NCBI GenBank assembly: GCA_030847615.1
Contig: JAUMIR010000003.1
Span: 23,193,001 to 23,257,000, forward strand
Length of the DNA stretch: 64,000 bases
Reading direction: 5' to 3'
Origin: Gambelia wislizenii
Lineage: Eukaryota; Chordata; Lepidosauria; Squamata; Crotaphytidae
Below, one piece after another: positions 63,966-64,000 of the stretch. The position numbers were made by a program, and so were the translations under genes. The notes below the pieces were generated by a model that ran no database searches, was not told where the DNA came from, and saw only the letters and a program-made list of their open reading frames with translations. Every line of letters begins with the position of its first letter. The stretch's first letter is position 1.

Positions 63966-64000
63966 GGTGAGAGCTTTTAAGTAATCTAAGAAGTCTTAGT

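Larger units (their letters stand above)
37210..64000 (+). other. NCEH1: NCEH1 intron 1 (partial, continues beyond window)
   Basis: From the exon 1 donor to the window end I find no second NCEH1 exon. I looked for the block that follows exon 1 in human and for the HGGGW oxyanion motif. The intron is thus at least 26.8 kb. It is filled with transposable elements, two large CR1 copies among them, both antisense to NCEH1. Confidence 0.75.
60068..64000 (-). mobile_element. Near full-length CR1 LINE (5' end beyond window)
   Basis: The 3' terminus is at 60,068 ('tagaatcatagaattgcag' reversed). It contains the ORF2 C-terminus, RT and endonuclease, and ORF1 with zinc-finger/coiled-coil and esterase parts, running to the window edge in 5' UTR. 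One internal segment of about 200 bases is replaced by 93 bases of unrelated filler (60,711-60,803). It is antisense to NCEH1 and very similar to 42,650-45,180. Confidence 0.93.

Overview
This window is vertebrate nuclear DNA, most likely from a squamate reptile. Two host genes are recognisable by exon, joined by canonical GT-AG splice sites. They sit among many interspersed repeats typical of lizards and snakes: CR1, L2-like, L1 and BovB LINEs, a tRNA-derived SINE with a BovB-like 3' end (the Sauria SINE type), Penelope-like remnants, and many small DNA transposons. I cannot name the species. There are no bacterial, CRISPR or operon-like features.

Host genes. Positions 967-15,665 on the minus strand hold the 5' part of ECT2, the Rho guanine-nucleotide exchange factor of cytokinesis. 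Six consecutive coding exons are present (7133-7262, 3744-3823, 3552-3644, 2601-2783, 1679-1768, 967-1074). They encode the first 228 residues: the N-terminal segment, the first BRCT repeat and the start of the second. Exon lengths and phases match what I recall of human ECT2 exactly. A probable non-coding first exon and a CpG-rich promoter lie at 15.4-16.05 kb, with a CHR element and two CCAAT boxes as expected for a cell-cycle gene. Positions 37,066-37,209 on the plus strand hold the first coding exon of NCEH1 (neutral cholesterol ester hydrolase 1), inside a second CpG-rich block. From 37,210 to the window end is NCEH1 intron 1; I found no second exon. The two genes are divergent with about 21 kb between them, the same head-to-head order as in human.

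Repeats by region. ECT2 introns (0-15 kb): a tRNA-derived SINE, a CR1 scrap, a 5'-truncated L1 with clear target-site duplications, a Tigger-like MITE, an inverted-repeat MITE, three L2-like 3' fragments and a composite Penelope inverted-repeat structure. Intergenic region (16-36.6 kb): several DNA transposons, an L2 with an internal deletion, CR1 3' ends, a BovB tail, SINEs and one candidate LTR. NCEH1 intron 1 (37-64 kb): a 2.5-kb CR1 nested in an L2, an older CR1, a candidate retroviral solo LTR, a long hairpin, and a near full-length CR1 (60.07 kb to beyond the window) whose ORF1 esterase, endonuclease and reverse transcriptase parts are all readable.

I do not see a previously undescribed multigene system. 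The best leads are the rearranged CR1 at 59.9-64 kb, hammerhead-like folds in two repeat families, the Penelope composite at 13.6-15.4 kb, and the ECT2 promoter grammar.
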